In this document: piece after piece, positions 62,143-64,000 of the stretch
Position numbering within the stretch: the stretch's first letter is position 1
Layout: each line of letters opens with the position of its first letter
Notes under the pieces: generated by a model
Seen by the model: only the letters and a program-made list of their open reading frames with translations
Databases searched by the model: none
Told to the model about the DNA's origin: nothing
Translations under genes and position numbers: made by a program
Origin: Cervus elaphus
Lineage: Eukaryota > Chordata > Mammalia > Artiodactyla > Cervidae
Assembly (NCBI RefSeq): GCF_910594005.1
Contig: NW_025316729.1
Span: 124,001 to 188,000, forward strand
Reading direction: 5' to 3'
DNA: 64,000 bases

Positions 62143-63734
62143 CAAGCACCTCAAGAGGAGGCTTCTCTCAGCTCTAGGTATGTGAGAGGGACCCTGATTT
62201 TGCCGCCTCAAGTGGAATGGACACCGCGATGCCCTGAATCGAAATAAGGCCGGATATCCCTGCAGTGACTTGAATGCAGGCTCGTCTTACATCTCCCAAG
62301 ACGAAAGGATGTCTGAATCCCCTGTGGAGACCAGAGAGAAAGACCTAGTTCCCCACCTCATCGCGACCGGAGGCCTCACATCCTTTGAAAACTCCAGAGG
62401 TATGCGGAGATCAGTGCCTCCAAAGGAGACGATGCCTGACTCCTCGTGAAACTTGATAGGAGTCCCAGGATTCCTGTGGCACGTGGAAAGGGACCCTTGG
62501 TCTCCTGCCTCAGCTGGAGAGGCGTCCCAATTACCCTGCCAAGCCTCGAGGAGAATCCCGAGTTGTCCCTCGCAACTAGGCAGGAGTCATGACGTCGCTG
62601 AACAAACACGTGGGTGGAAGGGCCATCCCCATCGTAACTCGAGAATATACCCCAGGTTCCCGCCGCAACACGCGAAAAACCATGAGACTTCCCCCTCGCC
62701 ACGCGATGAGGCCCGATTCTCCTGCACTACATGCAGAGCAATTCCGTGTTGCACATCACACATGAAAGGAGCCTTGATTTCCTTGATGGCACTCCAGAGA
62801 AACCCCAAGAACACTGTTTCAAGGCTAGAGGGATCCTGAGGTCACTGTAGCAACACGAAAGAGCTCCGTGGACGAAAAATCAACTCGAGATGAGAGGTTA
62901 GTCCCTGGCTTCGACTCCAGAGGAATACCACCTTACCACAAGCACCTCAAGAGGAGGCTTCTCTCAGCTCTAGGTATGTGAGAGGGACCCTGAGTTTGCG
63001 GCCTCAAGTGGAATGGACACCGCGATGCCCTGACTCGAAATAAGGCCGGATATCCCTGCAGTGACTTGAATGCAGGCTCGTCTTGCATCTCCCAAGACGA
63101 AAGGATGTCTGAATCCCCTGTGGAGACTACAGAGAAAGACCTAGTTCCCCACCTCATCGCGACCGGAGGCCTCACATCCTTTGAAAACTCCAGCCGTACG
63201 CGGAGATCAGTGCCTCAAAAGGAGACGATGCATGACTCCTCGTGAAACTTGATAGGAGTCCCAGGATTCCTGTGGCACGTGGAAAGGGACCCTTGGTCTC
63301 CCGCCTCAGCTGGAGAGGCGTCCCAATTGCCAAGCCAAGCCTCGAGGAGAATCCCGAGTTGTCCCTCGCAACTAGGCAGGAGTCTTGACGTCGCTGAACA
63401 AACACGTGGGTGGAAGGGCCATCCCCATCGTAACTCGAGAATATACCCCAGGTTCCCGCCGCAACTTGAGAAAAACCATGAGACTTCCCCCACGCCACGA
63501 GATGAGGCCCGATTCCCCTGCACTGCGTGCAGAGCAATTCCGTGTTGCACATCACACATGAAAGGAGCCTTGATTTCCTTGATGGCACTCCAGAGAAACC
63601 CCAAGAACACTGTATCAAGGCTAGAGGGATCTTGAGGTCACTGTAGCCACACGAAAGAGCTCCGTGGACCAAAAATCAACTCGAGATGAGAGGTTAGTCC
63701 CTGGCTTCGACTCCAGAGGAATACCACCTTACCA
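62143..63734 (+). repeat. i'-h pair (M79-M80)
   Basis: Monomers start at 62143 (i') and 62939 (h), both 796 bp. M79 matches M71 (55775) at offset 6368 and shares its rare gtcttacatc variant. M80 is an h copy with gagactacag, ccagccgtacg and gatgcatgac. The h monomers at 59755, 61347 and 62939 sit two monomers apart, giving a short 1592-bp alternation at the right end. Confidence 0.85.
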
Positions 63735-64000
63735 CAAGCACCTCAAGAGGAGGCTTCTCTCAGCTCTAGGTATGTGAGAGGGACCCTGATTTTGCCGCCT
63801 CAAGTGGAATGGACACCGCGATGCCCTGGCTCGAAATAAGGCCGGATATACCTGCAGTGACTTGAATGCAGGTTCGTCTTGCATCTCCCAAGACGAAAGG
63901 ATGTCTGAATCCCCTGTGGAGACCACAGAGAAAGACCTAGTTCCCCACCTCATCGCGACCGGAGGCCTCACATCCTTTTAAAACTCCAGAGGTACGCGGA
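63735..64000 (+). repeat. Partial monomer M81, i/k chimera, cut by window end
   Basis: Only the first 266 bases are present. C at 63796 (ttttgccgcc) is i-type, whereas G at 63829 (ccctggctcg), gatatacctgc, caggttcgtc and catccttttaaaac are k-type. The exchange is bounded to 63797-63828. The array evidently continues beyond the window. Confidence 0.8.

Larger units (their letters stand above)
1..64000 (+). repeat. Satellite DNA array, ~796-bp monomer, ruminant satellite I-like
   Basis: The entire window is a head-to-tail tandem array; the landmark caagcacctcaag recurs every 794-796 bases from position 1 to 63735 (80 full monomers, one partial), with one 877-bp spacing. All copies share one orientation and no foreign insertion interrupts them. 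The + strand was used because every landmark reads on it; the biological strand is arbitrary. From established knowledge, a ~0.8-kb monomer made of diverged 31-bp units matches satellite I (1.715/1.714 family) of sheep, goat and deer; this was not searched. Likely role is constitutive (peri)centromeric heterochromatin. No gene, RNA gene or mobile element is visible in any part. Certainty is very high for a satellite array and moderate for the family name. Confidence 0.97.

Noticed and set aside
1..64000. Hundreds of open reading frames of 60-225 codons on both strands
   Set aside because: They recur with the satellite period, overlap each other in several frames and on both strands, and are broken or shifted by single-base variants between copies. 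The monomer length of 796 is not a multiple of three, so frames cannot run through the array. None resembles a known protein to me, and no coding-type constraint is visible.
1..64000. CRISPR-like or prokaryotic repeat array
   Set aside because: Repeats are contiguous with no unique spacers; the 31-bp units are diverged copies of one another, and the long unit is about 796 bp.
1..64000. CENP-B box
   Set aside because: I checked the consensus for the known pattern (TTCG, four bases, A, two bases, CGGG) on both strands. The nearest cases (ggcttcgactcc, gcccgattcccctgc) fail at essential positions. A full motif search of all variants would settle it.
1..64000. LINE, SINE or LTR insertion inside the array
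   Set aside because: Monomer spacing stays at 794-796 bp throughout; the single exception (877 bp at 15900-16776) is an internal duplication of satellite sequence, with no foreign bases, poly-A tail or target-site duplication.
1..64000. Inverted segment or orientation switch
   Set aside because: The landmark caagcacctc (caatcacctc at 7950, cctcaagtgg in g types) reads on the + strand in every monomer.
1..64000. Cattle 1.715 satellite as the specific identity
   Set aside because: The cattle monomer is about 1.4 kb, whereas here the unit is 796 bp; a sheep, goat or deer-like satellite I fits better, but species cannot be fixed without a database search.

Overview
The whole window is one uninterrupted head-to-tail array of a tandem satellite repeat. 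I see no protein-coding gene, RNA gene, transposon, CRISPR array or unique sequence anywhere in the 64,000 bases. There are 80 complete monomers and a partial 81st, all in the same orientation. Almost every monomer is 794-796 bp; the only exception is one of 877 bp. Each monomer is built from an older 31-bp unit: a 796-bp copy splits by hand into 26 subunits (24 of 31 nt, one of 23 nt, one of 29 nt).

Organism: a monomer of about 0.8 kb built from diverged 31-bp subrepeats, GC-rich and CpG-rich, with recurring XhoI-like ctcgag cores, is what is known of satellite I (the 1.715/1.714 family) of pecoran ruminants (cattle, sheep, goat, deer, muntjac). I therefore infer centromeric or pericentromeric heterochromatin of a ruminant chromosome, more likely a caprine/ovine- or cervid-like species than cattle, whose monomer is longer (about 1.4 kb). 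The family call is from memory and unsearched; the species is not determined.

Layout. Numbering monomers M1-M81 from each caagcacctc landmark: (1) 1-15899, diverse monomer types A-G in an 8-monomer higher-order repeat (HOR) with shortened and chimeric later copies, monomers mostly 794-795 bp. (2) 15900-21552, a loosely ordered mosaic zone that includes an 877-bp monomer with an internal 81-bp duplication. (3) 21553-33488, a 4-monomer HOR (b-c-d-a, period 3183) with three intact copies and a contracted fourth. (4) 33489-44630, two copies of a 7-monomer HOR (period 5571) that contain a nested 3-monomer repeat (f-g-h, period 2388). (5) 44631-64000, monomers of exactly 796 bp in reshuffled h-i-j-k-g cassettes whose copies lie 2388, 3980, 4776 and 6368 bp apart.

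Biologically the sequence records unequal exchange and gene conversion. Several chimeric monomers have breakpoints narrowed to tens of bases, and some junctions were later copied inside larger duplications, so their relative order can be read. Left-to-right the array becomes more uniform in monomer length and simpler in its types. The many reading frames of up to 225 codons are by-products of the repeat and are not annotated as genes.
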